Origin: Elusimicrobiota bacterium
GTDB taxonomy: Bacteria; Elusimicrobiota; Elusimicrobia; UBA1565
DNA length: 48,935 nt
Assembly (NCBI GenBank): GCA_003450735.1
Contig: DMEZ01000069.1
Span: 101,100-150,034 of the forward strand
Direction of reading: 5' to 3'
A program made the position numbers and the translations under genes. The notes under the pieces were generated by a model. It was not told the DNA's origin. It ran no database searches and saw only the letters and a list, made by a program, of their open reading frames with translations. This document shows, piece by piece, positions 1 to 9,526 of this stretch (the stretch's first letter is position 1; each line of letters begins with the position of its first letter).

Positions 1-3000
1 GTACACCGCCACGGCCAGGTCGATGTCCCCGTCGTTGTCGTAATCGCCCCAGGCGAGGTCGAAGTTCTCGCCCTCCGTGCCGGGCACGACCTCCACATAG
101 CTCGCGGCGGTCGTCGGATCGGAGAGCGCCGAGGCGATGCCGTCCTGGTTGCGGGTCGTCACGCCGAAATAGTGAGTCGCCAGCGCGGACAGGTCTTGGA
201 AGACCCACGTCTGCCCCTGCCCGGGTGTGACGCTCGTCGCGACCAGCGTCGAGTAGGGCGCCGCCTCGTATTCGGCCATGGTCCGGATGGGCGCCAGGGA
301 GGAATAGCGGATGTCGAACTGACCGTTGACGATGTCCCCGGAATAGGCGGCGTAGCCCGGCGCCGTCCAGGTCAAGGTCACCGACATCGTGGAGGCGCCC
401 AGCCCGGTGGAGACCTGGGCCGCGACGCTCAGGTCCGTGATGGCGCCTGGGACCGCCGTGGCGTAAAGGACGGCGTAGGGCCCCGCTTCCTTATAATTGC
501 CCGCCGCGTCGCGGAAGAAGAACTTGGCCTGGTTGATCGCGCCGCACGGAGCGATCCCGCCGCAGGTCTGCGGGTTCGTCGAGAGAGCGATGCCGAGACC
601 CTGGATGGAGAGGATCTCGGGCGCCTGCGAGCCGACGGCCGCGCTGAAGGCCAGGTAGGGGCCGCTCCCGGAGACCGTCGAGGCGATGCGGTTCCACTGG
701 TTGGCGGTGGTCGTGGAGAAGAAGGCCCAGGCCCCGCGGCTCTCGCCGAGGGCCTCCGCCGGGGTCAGCGCCGCGTTGAACAGCCTCGCTTCGTCGAGCC
801 AGCCGTTCAGGGAGGATTCTCCCCCGAGGCCGGTGAGGCCGTCGAACCCGAAGCGCAGCCGCGTGTCTTCCGGCGAGCCGCCTGTCGCGCAGGTCGCCGC
901 CAGCTCGCCGCCGACGTAGACGTGATGGCCGCTGGCGGGGTCCACGACGACGCTCACGTGGTGCCAGCCGCCCGCGACGTAGCTCCGCGCCGTCCCGGTG
1001 CTGCAGCCCTGCCCCGGGATGGCCTCCACCCTGAAATCCGCCTTCCCGCCGCTCTGGCCGTACACGAGCCGGAATCGGTTGGAGGCCCAGACCGTCCGGG
1101 CTGCCCCGTCGGAATCGGGCTTCACCCAGGCGCTCACCGACCAGGCCGTCCAGGACTGGGTGATCGTCGCGACCTCGACGGTGTAGCCCTCCCTCACCTC
1201 GAGGCCGCTCCCCGCGATGCCCGGATCCCAGATGCCGGCGTTGTTCAAGACCGCGTCGTGCCCGTTCCCCGTCGCGTCGCCGGCGCTCAGCAGCCGCCCC
1301 TCCTCGAAGTGCCACGCCCCGACCAGGCCGCGCTGGACGGAGGGAGCCAGCGCGACGCCGGAGAGCGTGTCCTGCACCGTGAGCTGCACCGTCACCCCAT
1401 CCTGCAGGTCGATGAAGGAGGTCTCGGGAACGACCGTGCCGGAGGAGTTCTTGGTCCCGAACTCGACGGCGCTCGGACGCGTCACGTCGTGGCGGAAGGG
1501 CCCCAGGTCGTACTGCTGCCCGGCGCCGTCGGTGTCGTTGTAGGCGCGGGCGTGGAAGTACCACAGGCCGTCCACGCTCGCCGTCATCGTGGCGTAGCCG
1601 GTCGTCCAGGAGGTCTCGGTGTCGGACCAGGCATGGGTGGGGTTCTGGTCCCAGACGGTGCGGAGATGGTGGACGCCGTGGACCCCGAAGTTCGCGGCGA
1701 AGATGTACTCGTTGTTGCGGGGCCAGGTCCCCACGTTCGTGCTGACCTGGACCAGGTCGAGCAGCGCGCAGTAGATCTTGGCCTGCGGCCCCGTGAAGGG
1801 CAGGTTGGTCGGCGTCATGCTGTCCACGCTGCCCGGGTCCAAGGTGAAGGAGTAGGGGTCGAGCCGGATGCCGAAGTCCGTGTTGGAGACCGCGTTGTTG
1901 TAGGTGATGCTCGAGATGATGAAGACCTTGAGGGGGGTCGTGGAGAGCTCCAGGTACTGGCTGAGCACGAGGGTCGCCGTCCCTGCCCCGGTGAACGAGA
2001 AGTGGGAGGAGAGGGCCGCGTCGGCCGGCGTGTCGTAGACGCCGTTGCCGTTGGTGTCCGCGTACGCAGCCACCCGCTTGTAGCTGTTGTCGCCCGTCCC
2101 CTCCCGATAGACCTTGATGTTGGTGAGGTAGGCGTAGTCCTGGAGGGTCTTGAGCTCGAGCGTCGCGAGAGCGTAGCCGGTCGTGCCGGTCAGCAGGCGG
2201 GAGGGGAACTGGTTGTAGGTGACGCTGGAGAGCACCACCCCATCCGGGGAATCGACGACCAGGGAGGTCCCGGTCGGCACGCCGCTGCCCGGCTGCGAGC
2301 GCGCCGCGAGCTCCCCCGCCCCTCCCATCGGGAAGGAGGCGCGGCTGCGGGCCATGCGCAGGGCGATGCTCGGCATCGAGACCCCCTGGTAGGGCAGCAC
2401 CGGGAAATCGGCCGCGACCCAGAAGGTGACGGTCGCCGGGCCGACCGAGAAATGGCTGTTGAAGGCGATGATGCCGCCGCTCGAGACGGCGGTCTCGATG
2501 AGGCTCTCGGAGGCCCGGTCGAACGTCGGGTTCGGCTCATAGCCTTCGGCCCCGCTGTTCTGGTCGTCTATGAACCACTTGCCGGCGAGGGCGCGGTCTT
2601 CGATGGGCAGGGTGTTCCGGACGGTGAGCCCGTCGAGGCTCACGTACCCGCCTCCCGTGTAGGCGTCCACCCGGAAGAACGCGTCCGGGCTGTTCTGGGT
2701 CACGGTGCCGGGCGCGGCGAGGCTCGTCACGCTCACCGTGAGCCACTGGGACGCGGGCACCGTGGAGAGGTGGACCTTCACGCGGTTGCGCTCCCCCTCC
2801 CCGATGAAGATCCGCGCGCCGTCCACGTGGACGCCGTAGGGAGCGTGGAGGGTCGCCAGGGTGGGGCTCCCCGCGTCGCCCGCGCTGGTCGTGAAGTCGG
2901 GCTCGCCCAGCACCCGGTCGGCCGCCTGCCGGCTGGCGAGCGGCATCGAACTCCAGAGGAGCACGCGGTGGTTGGCGTGGTCTGCGACGGCGAGCCGGGT

Positions 3001-6000
3001 GCCGTCGCTGTGCAGGCCCATCGGGCTGCAGAGCGAATAGGCGCTGGCCGCGAGCCCCTCGTTGCAGGCGCCGCTCACGTGATCGGCTTGGCCGAGCACC
3101 AGGTCCGCGCCCTGTCCGGTGGCCGTCGGGAGGCTGTTCCAGATGAGCAGGCGGTGGTTGCCGTGGTCCGTGACGAAGAGCCGGAAGCCGTCTCCGCGCA
3201 CTCCGTAGGGCGCTTTCAGCGTCGCCGATGAAAGGCTGGGGTTATTGGGGCTCTCCGAATTCAGGTTCGGCTGGCCGACGGCCAGGTCGGCGCCCTGCTG
3301 GTCCGTGACGGGCAGGGTGTTCCAGACCAGCACCCGGTGGTTGCCTTGGTCGGCCACGAAAAGACGCTGGCCGTCCGAATACACGCCGGTGGGGGCCTGG
3401 AGCCCGACAAAGAGCCCGCCGTTGTCGGCCGTGTTGACGGTCTTGTTCGGCTGGCCCAAAACCACGTCCGCGGCCTGGCCGTGCTGGGTCGGCCAGGAGT
3501 TCCAAACGAGGACGCGGTTGTTGGAGGAGTCCGCCACGTAGAACTTCACCCCGTCCCAGTACGCGTCCGCGGGGCTATGACAAGAGGAGGCGTTGATCCC
3601 GCTGATGTTGGAGCCCATGGCATAGGCGTCCGCCTGGCAGAGCACGACGTCGGCGGGGGTCTGGCTGCTCATCGGGACGCTGTTCCAAAGGAGCACGCGG
3701 TGGTTGCCCGCGTCGGCCACGGCCAGGCGCTGACCGTCGCTCCAGACCCCGCGGATCCCATAGAAGCTCTCCGGGTAGGGCCCGCCGTTGACGGCGTTCG
3801 AGCGGAACTGGGCCGCGGAGGCGCGGTGGCCGAGGGCCGAGTCGGCCGAAACGCCGTTGGAGCCGGGGATGCTGTTGAAGACGAGGAGGCGGTGGTTCCC
3901 CGAGTCGGCCACGAAGAGGCGTCCGGCGGTCCCCGTGGAGATGCCGCCGGGGTCGGATAGGCCGGCCTGCGTGGCCGCGCTGGCGCTGGAGGTCATGTTC
4001 GCCTGCCCCGCGACCCAGTCGGCCGCTTCCTGGTTCGCCGTGGGAATGGGCGTCCAGACGAGGACCCGCTGGTTGCCCTGGTCGCCGACGAGCAGGGTCG
4101 TCCCGGAGGTCGAGACCGAGACCGGGCTGGAAAGCCCCTGGGAGCCGAGGGCGGCCGCGTTCGCTGTCCAGTTCGCCTGGCCGAGCTCCAGGTTCGCCGC
4201 CTGCTTGTTGAGCGAGGGGGTGCTCGTCCAGATGAGGACGCGGTTGTTGCCGGCATCCGCCACGAAGAGCGCCTGGCCGCCGAAGAAGACCCCCTGGGGG
4301 TACCGGAGGGTGGACGACGAGATCCCCTGGGAGTTCTCGTCGCTGGTCGTGAAGCCCGGCTGGCCGAGCACCCGGTCGGCCGCCTGGCCGCTCTGGGCCG
4401 GCAGGGTGTTCCACATCAGCACGCGGTGGTTGTCCCGGTCGGCCACGAAGAGCTTCACGCCGTTCGAATGGACGTCGATGGGGCTATGGAAGCTGGAAGC
4501 CGCGGCCGCGTACCCGTTGGAGGTGAAGCCCGCTTGGCCGAGCACCAGATCGGCCGGCTGGAAGTTCGAGGTAGGCAGGGCGTTCCAGACCAGCACGCGA
4601 TGGTTGCCGGTGTCGGCCACAAAGAGCCTCGTCCCGTTCGACCAGAGGCCCATGGGGCTCGAGAGCGTGCGCGCCGAGGGGCCCATGTTGTACCCATTGG
4701 CCTGCGAGTTGTTGGCCACGGAGCTCTGATAGTCCGGCTGGCCCAGCACCAGGTCCGGCTCCGTGCCGTGAGCCGGGTTGACGCTGTTCCAGACCAGCAC
4801 ACGGTTGTTGGCGGTGTCGGAGACGAAAAGCCTGCCGGCGGCGGCGTGCACGCGGGCGGCGCCGTTGAACCCGACGGAGTCCATGTGGATCCCGTAGTTG
4901 TTGCGCTCGTAGGCGACCTCGGAGCGCTGGCCGAGGGTCATGGCCGCGTTCTGGTAGGTCGAGAACCCGGCCGCCGTGGGGGTCGAAACGGCCGGCCCGG
5001 AGCCGTAGGACGAGGCCAGGATCGTCGCCGTGGGGCTCTGGTAGGGCAGGAGCGCCTCTCCCATGACGTCGCAGCCGGGGCCGCCGGCGTCGTCGAAAAC
5101 GAAAGAGGCCGCGTCGAGCGAGACCCCGAAGGTCCTGTTGGAGTCGAGCGGGACGTCGTTGACGGCGACCACGACGAAGTAGACCGCCTCGCTCGTTTTC
5201 AGGGTCTGCCGAGAATCGAGGCGGATGGAGGCGACCCCGCCGCCCGTGAACGGCGCATCCGCCGAGAGCCGTGTGTCGGCGGGCTCGAAGGTGCCGTTGC
5301 CGTTGGCGTCCTTGTAGAGCGCCGCGCCGCGCAGGTGCTCGTTGGACGCGGTCCCGACCTTATAGACCTTGACCGTGTCGAGGAGCGCTCGGTGGGTGGA
5401 GGTCTTGAGGCCGAGCTTGATCATCGCATGGCCGGTGGTGTTGAGCGCCAGCGTCCCGGGGGCCTGCGGGCTGGAAGCCTGGGAGACCACGGCCGTATCG
5501 GCCGTGTTCTGGCCGGCGGTCAGCGCGGAATGGATGGGCGGCAGGACCAGGCCGAGCTCGCCCTCGCCGTAGACCGGGAAGCTGGCGTAGTTCTGCGCCA
5601 CCTGGATGCCCACCTGCGCCGGCGCCGCGGCCGGGTAGTCCCAGTTTTGGACCTTGACCGCGAGCCAGAAGGTGTAGGTCGAGCCGATGATGGGGTACTC
5701 CGTGGTCATCTGGGCCTGCGAGGAGGAGAAGACCGCCTCCTCGATGAGGTTCGTGTCCGCGGCCGGGTTGAAGGTCACAGCCGGATCGTAGGGTCCGCCG
5801 TTGTTCACGTCGTCGAGATACCACTGCAGGACCATGTTCTCGTCCTTGGCGGTGCCCGTGTTGAAAGCGCGCAGACCGCTCAGCAGGACGTTGCTGCCGC
5901 CGGTCACGGCGTCGATGCGCAGGAACGCCGCCGGGGTCCCCTGGACCGCCGTCCCGGGCGTCACGGTGGACACCCGCACGATCATGGTCTTCGCCGCCGT

Positions 6001-8382
6001 CGCCGTGGACTGATAGACCTTCAGGCGCATGTTCGCCGAGTCCCCGACGAAGAGCCGGCCACCGTCCGAGTGGGCCGGCAGCCAGCCGCTGTTGAGGGAG
6101 GAGGCGCTCACCCCGCCGTTGTTGGGGGTGTTCGAGGCCATGTTGGGCTGGCCGAGCACCCGGTTCGCGGCCGCCCCGTCGGCCGCGGGGAGGCTGTCCC
6201 AGATGAGCACGCGGGCCTGGCCGTCGCCCACGATGAGCCGCCGGCCGTCGCTGAACACCCGGTTCGGGCTGCTCAGGCTGGACGCGCTGAGGCCGCCGTT
6301 GTTGGCGGAATTGCCCGTGAAATCGGCCTGGCCGAGCACCCGGTCGGCCAAGACGGCGCTCGTCGAGGGAAGCGCGTTCCAGATGAGGACTCGGTGGTCG
6401 GAGGTGTCCGCGACGAACAGGCGGACGCCGTCGGTGTGGACCGACTGCGGAGCGTAGAGGTTCCAGGCGGTCGAGGCCCCGTTGGCGTTCGCGCCGTCAT
6501 CCCGATAGGCGCTGTTCACGAAGTTCGGATGCCCCAGCACGGAATCGGGCTTCTGCCCGCTGGAGGTGGGCCAGCTGCTCCAGAGGAGCACCCGGTGGTT
6601 GCCGGTGTCCGCCACGATGAGGCGCTTGCCGTCCGAGGCGACGCCCTGGGGGCTGGAAAGCCCCCTCTCGCGGTCCGGGGTGTTGGCCGAGCCGACGTCG
6701 AAGCCCGTCTGCCCGATGACCAGGTCGGCCGGCGCCGTACTCGTGGACGGGATCGTGTTCCAGAGCAGGACGCGGTGGTTGCCGCCGTCCGCCACGGCGA
6801 GGCGTGCGCCGTCGGTCCAGAGGTCGTAGGGCGAGTTGAGGCTGAAGGCCGAGGGGACGGTGTTGCTGCTCCCGTAGTTGGCCGTGTTGGTGCGCAGGTC
6901 GGGCTGGCCGAGCACGAAGTCGGCCTGGGCCATCGCGCTGGCGGGGACTTTGTTCCAGATGAGCACCCGGTGGTTGGCGCCGTCCACCGCGAAGAGCCGC
7001 TGGCCGTCGGTCACGACCGTGCGCAGGGCGCCGTCTCCGAAGCCGGCCCTATGCGGGGCGGCGTTGCGCAGGCCGGAGTAGAACTGCGCGTCGTAGGAGC
7101 CGTGGCCCAAAACCGTCTCGGCCGCCCGGCCGTGGGAGGCGGGGACGGCGTGGTGGACGACGACGCGATGGTTGCCGGTGTCCGCGACGAAGAGCCGGTT
7201 CTTGTCCGCCCAGGCGGAGTACGCGCCGGAGAGCGACCTGGCGGTGATGCCGTCGCGCGAGAGGCCGGTGGGGTCGGCCGAGCTGTTGGCGGTCTGGTCG
7301 TCCAGGCCGAGATGCCCGGCCGCGACGCTGGCGGCGACGGTGTTGGTCGAGGGAAGGGCGTCCCAGACGAGGACGCGGCTCGAGCCCTGGTCCGAGACGA
7401 AGAGCTTCTCCCCCGAAGAGACGTGCACGCCGTAGGGGCTGTTGAGGTTGAAGGCGTTGGCGCCGCCGGAATCCGCGCAGCCGCCGTTGTCGCGGGCCTG
7501 CCCGCAGGTGAAGCCGGCGTGCCCCAGCACATAGGCCGCCGCGACGGTGTGGGTGGTCGGGAAAACGCTCCAGATGAGCACCCGGTGGTTGCCGGCGTCC
7601 GCGACGAAGACCTGGGTGCCGTCGCTCCAGACGTCCGCCGGCCGGTAGAGCGTGTAGGCTTGGATGCCCGCGAAGTTCTCGGTCCCGGAGATGAAGTCCG
7701 GCTGGCCCAGCACCAGATCGGCCGCCTGCTTGTCGGCGGCGGGGAAGGTCGTCCAGAGGAGCACCCGGTCGTTCTCCCAGTCCGCGGCCAGCAGGCGCGT
7801 CCCGTCGCTGTGGACGCCCGCCGGGCTCCACAGCGTGGCCGCGGAAAGGCCGCCTTCGTTGGCGGCGTTCGTGGTCATGGCGCTCTGCCCGAGCACGTGG
7901 TCGGCCGCCTGCTGGCTGGCGACGGGGAAGGTCTCCCAGATGAGGACGCGGTGGTTGCCCTGGTCGGCGACGACCAGCCTCGTCCCGTCCGTCCAGACGC
8001 TGCGCGGGTTGCAGAGGGTCTGAGCGGAGACGTTCCCGCCGTAGTTGCAGGCGCGGGTGTTGAAGTCCGGCTGGCCGAGGACGAGGTTCGGCTGCTGGTC
8101 GAACGCGGGCGTGCTGGAGTTCCAGACCAGGACCCGGCTGTTGTCCCGGTCCGCGACGATCATCCGGAGGTTGGTGGAGTCCACGAAGACGTCGGCGGGG
8201 CTCGAGAAGCCGATGGAACTGGTATTGAAGTCGTAGGCGTCGGCGAGCGCGGTGGCCGCGTCCCTCTGCCCGAGGATGAGCGACGCGTTCATGTTGTCCG
8301 TCCAGCCGGCCCGGGCGGAGGCGGCTGAGAAGACGACGGCCAGCGTCAGGAGAAGACGACGGAAGGCGCTCTGCCCGCTCAC
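1..8382 (-). CDS. Giant secreted NHL-repeat / LamG / FN3 / FG-GAP protein (C-terminus outside window)
   Basis: A single reading frame from a GTG start at 8382 stays open to the left edge (2794 codons, no stop), so the protein is partial. Residues 1-22 form a signal peptide (RR, hydrophobic core, ASARA before GW). Residues 75-790 hold 12 NHL-type repeats with the core VADxGNHRVLxWN, spaced about 61 residues. A beta-rich module follows (about 795-1140) with an Asp/Asn/Gly loop, DANGNG, at 5310. A second set of 12 repeats (1150-1870) and a second beta module (1870-2215; DTNGNG at 2058) repeat that plan. Next come an Ig-like stretch, a LamG/concanavalin-like domain (about 2350-2545), an FN3-like domain (about 2640-2750) and the first FG-GAP repeat (WGDYDNDGDIDLAVA) at the edge. 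NHL repeats build beta-propellers, LamG binds glycans or proteins, and FG-GAP loops bind calcium. A secreted adhesin or surface role is inferred. The frame agrees at every point checked. Confidence 0.9.
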   Translation of the reverse strand, partial: MSGQSAFRRLLLTLAVVFSAASARAGWTDNMNASLILGQRDAATALADAYDFNTSSIGFSSPADVFVDSTNLRMIVADRDNSRVLVWNSSTPAFDQQPNLVLGQPDFNTRACNYGGNVSAQTLCNPRSVWTDGTRLVVADQGNHRVLIWETFPVASQQAADHVLGQSAMTTNAANEGGLSAATLWSPAGVHSDGTRLLAADWENDRVLLWTTFPAADKQAADLVLGQPDFISGTENFAGIQAYTLYRPADVWSDGTQVFVADAGNHRVLIWSVFPTTHTVAAAYVLGHAGFTCGQARDNGGCADSGGANAFNLNSPYGVHVSSGEKLFVSDQGSSRVLVWDALPSTNTVAASVAAGHLGLDDQTANSSADPTGLSRDGITARSLSGAYSAWADKNRLFVADTGNHRVVVHHAVPASHGRAAETVLGHGSYDAQFYSGLRNAAPHRAGFGDGALRTVVTDGQRLFAVDGANHRVLIWNKVPASAMAQADFVLGQPDLRTNTANYGSSNTVPSAFSLNSPYDLWTDGARLAVADGGNHRVLLWNTIPSTSTAPADLVIGQTGFDVGSANTPDRERGLSSPQGVASDGKRLIVADTGNHRVLLWSSWPTSSGQKPDSVLGHPNFVNSAYRDDGANANGASTAWNLYAPQSVHTDGVRLFVADTSDHRVLIWNALPSTSAVLADRVLGQADFTGNSANNGGLSASSLSSPNRVFSDGRRLIVGDGQARVLIWDSLPAADGAAANRVLGQPNMASNTPNNGGVSASSLNSGWLPAHSDGGRLFVGDSANMRLKVYQSTATAAKTMIVRVSTVTPGTAVQGTPAAFLRIDAVTGGSNVLLSGLRAFNTGTAKDENMVLQWYLDDVNNGGPYDPAVTFNPAADTNLIEEAVFSSSQAQMTTEYPIIGSTYTFWLAVKVQNWDYPAAAPAQVGIQVAQNYASFPVYGEGELGLVLPPIHSALTAGQNTADTAVVSQASSPQAPGTLALNTTGHAMIKLGLKTSTHRALLDTVKVYKVGTASNEHLRGAALYKDANGNGTFEPADTRLSADAPFTGGGVASIRLDSRQTLKTSEAVYFVVVAVNDVPLDSNRTFGVSLDAASFVFDDAGGPGCDVMGEALLPYQSPTATILASSYGSGPAVSTPTAAGFSTYQNAAMTLGQRSEVAYERNNYGIHMDSVGFNGAARVHAAAGRLFVSDTANNRVLVWNSVNPAHGTEPDLVLGQPDYQSSVANNSQANGYNMGPSARTLSSPMGLWSNGTRLFVADTGNHRVLVWNALPTSNFQPADLVLGQAGFTSNGYAAAASSFHSPIDVHSNGVKLFVADRDNHRVLMWNTLPAQSGQAADRVLGQPGFTTSDENSQGISSSTLRYPQGVFFGGQALFVADAGNNRVLIWTSTPSLNKQAANLELGQANWTANAAALGSQGLSSPVSVSTSGTTLLVGDQGNQRVLVWTPIPTANQEAADWVAGQANMTSSASAATQAGLSDPGGISTGTAGRLFVADSGNHRLLVFNSIPGSNGVSADSALGHRASAAQFRSNAVNGGPYPESFYGIRGVWSDGQRLAVADAGNHRVLLWNSVPMSSQTPADVVLCQADAYAMGSNISGINASSCHSPADAYWDGVKFYVADSSNNRVLVWNSWPTQHGQAADVVLGQPNKTVNTADNGGLFVGLQAPTGVYSDGQRLFVADQGNHRVLVWNTLPVTDQQGADLAVGQPNLNSESPNNPSLSSATLKAPYGVRGDGFRLFVTDHGNHRLLIWNSLPTATGQGADLVLGQADHVSGACNEGLAASAYSLCSPMGLHSDGTRLAVADHANHRVLLWSSMPLASRQAADRVLGEPDFTTSAGDAGSPTLATLHAPYGVHVDGARIFIGEGERNRVKVHLSTVPASQWLTVSVTSLAAPGTVTQNSPDAFFRVDAYTGGGYVSLDGLTVRNTLPIEDRALAGKWFIDDQNSGAEGYEPNPTFDRASESLIETAVSSGGIIAFNSHFSVGPATVTFWVAADFPVLPYQGVSMPSIALRMARSRASFPMGGAGELAARSQPGSGVPTGTSLVVDSPDGVVLSSVTYNQFPSRLLTGTTGYALATLELKTLQDYAYLTNIKVYREGTGDNSYKRVAAYADTNGNGVYDTPADAALSSHFSFTGAGTATLVLSQYLELSTTPLKVFIISSITYNNAVSNTDFGIRLDPYSFTLDPGSVDSMTPTNLPFTGPQAKIYCALLDLVQVSTNVGTWPRNNEYIFAANFGVHGVHHLRTVWDQNPTHAWSDTETSWTTGYATMTASVDGLWYFHARAYNDTDGAGQQYDLGPFRHDVTRPSAVEFGTKNSSGTVVPETSFIDLQDGVTVQLTVQDTLSGVALAPSVQRGLVGAWHFEEGRLLSAGDATGNGHDAVLNNAGIWDPGIAGSGLEVREGYTVEVATITQSWTAWSVSAWVKPDSDGAARTVWASNRFRLVYGQSGGKADFRVEAIPGQGCSTGTARSYVAGGWHHVSVVVDPASGHHVYVGGELAATCATGGSPEDTRLRFGFDGLTGLGGESSLNGWLDEARLFNAALTPAEALGESRGAWAFFSTTTANQWNRIASTVSGSGPYLAFSAAVGSQAPEILSIQGLGIALSTNPQTCGGIAPCGAINQAKFFFRDAAGNYKEAGPYAVLYATAVPGAITDLSVAAQVSTGLGASTMSVTLTWTAPGYAAYSGDIVNGQFDIRYSSLAPIRTMAEYEAAPYSTLVATSVTPGQGQTWVFQDLSALATHYFGVTTRNQDGIASALSDPTTAASYVEVVPGTEGENFDLAWGDYDNDGDIDLAVAVY

Positions 8383-8439
8383 ACCGTTAGCTTACCCTAT
8401 AATCCCGGAGAATCACGAAGACATCCTGAAGGGCGAAGC

Positions 8440-8814
<375 letters not shown>

Positions 8815-8815
8815 G

Positions 8816-9526
8816 CTAGTCCTCTCTCAGTCCGTATCCGACACCGTACACCGTGCGGACCATGGCGCCGCAGCGGCCGAGCTTCTTCCTCAAGGATTCG
8901 ATGTGCTTGTCCACGGTGCCGGGCCGGATCTGCTCGCCCTCGCCGTGCCAGATCGCGTCGACGATGAAGCGCCGCTCCAGCACCTTCCCCGCCCGCTCCA
9001 GGAACAAAGCCAGCAGCTGGAACTCGGTGGGGGTGAGGTCCTCCACTGCCTTCCAGCGCCCTTTGCCGTCCTTGACCCAGGCGGTCTGCTTGGAGCGGTC
9101 GAGCTTGAGCTCTCCGCCCGGCGACTTCAGCACGTCCAGAGCCGAGGCCATGCTCGGCAGGATGCGCCGCAGGTGGGCCTTCAGCTTCGCCAGCAGGAGG
9201 CGGTCGTCCAAGGTGTCCAGGAAATGGTCGTCCGCCCCCGCGTCCAGTGCGGCGATGACCTTGTCGGGGTCGAGGCCCGGCGGGGAGGTCAGGATGATGG
9301 ACATGCCGGGGGCCTTCGCTTTGAAGCGCCGCAGGGCTTCCGCATCGCCCTTCAGGGCGGCGTGGGCGACGAGCGCGATGCCGAGCCGCTCCTGCCCGGC
9401 GGCCGAGCAGAAGGCGGCGAAGTCCCCCTCCAGGCGCACGCTCCACCCCTCGCGGCTGAGCAGATACTCCCAGCGCTTGTGGAGGGCCGCTTCCGGCTGG
9501 ACCACCCAGAAGGTCAGCTGGGGCAT
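8816..9526 (-). CDS. OmpR/PhoB-type DNA-binding protein with a degenerate receiver
   Basis: The C-terminal half (about residues 130-236) is a clear OmpR-type winged helix: LTPTEFQLLALFLERAGKVL, then the recognition-helix region TVDKHIESLRKKLG and the closing VYGVGYGLRED. The N-terminal 120 residues keep the receiver fold pattern, but the acidic pair is replaced (WVVQPEAAL), the phospho-acceptor position reads LVAHAALKG with no Asp, and the conserved Lys is missing (AGADDHFLDTLDD). It should therefore work without classical phosphorylation, as atypical receivers do. Its ATG overlaps the previous stop as TGATG, so translation is probably coupled to the proline-rich receiver protein upstream. 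Likely a transcription factor; targets unknown. Confidence 0.88.
   Translation of the reverse strand: MPQLTFWVVQPEAALHKRWEYLLSREGWSVRLEGDFAAFCSAAGQERLGIALVAHAALKGDAEALRRFKAKAPGMSIILTSPPGLDPDKVIAALDAGADDHFLDTLDDRLLLAKLKAHLRRILPSMASALDVLKSPGGELKLDRSKQTAWVKDGKGRWKAVEDLTPTEFQLLALFLERAGKVLERRFIVDAIWHGEGEQIRPGTVDKHIESLRKKLGRCGAMVRTVYGVGYGLRED

Noticed and set aside
172..3231. Long plus-strand open frame
   Set aside because: It is antisense to the giant minus-strand gene. Its product is Arg/Gly/Val-rich without any domain, while the minus frame gives clear NHL, LamG and FN3 motifs.
4426..8328. Very long plus-strand open frame (1300 codons)
   Set aside because: A mirror of the NHL repeats on the other strand; composition is biased and repetitive with no recognisable domain.
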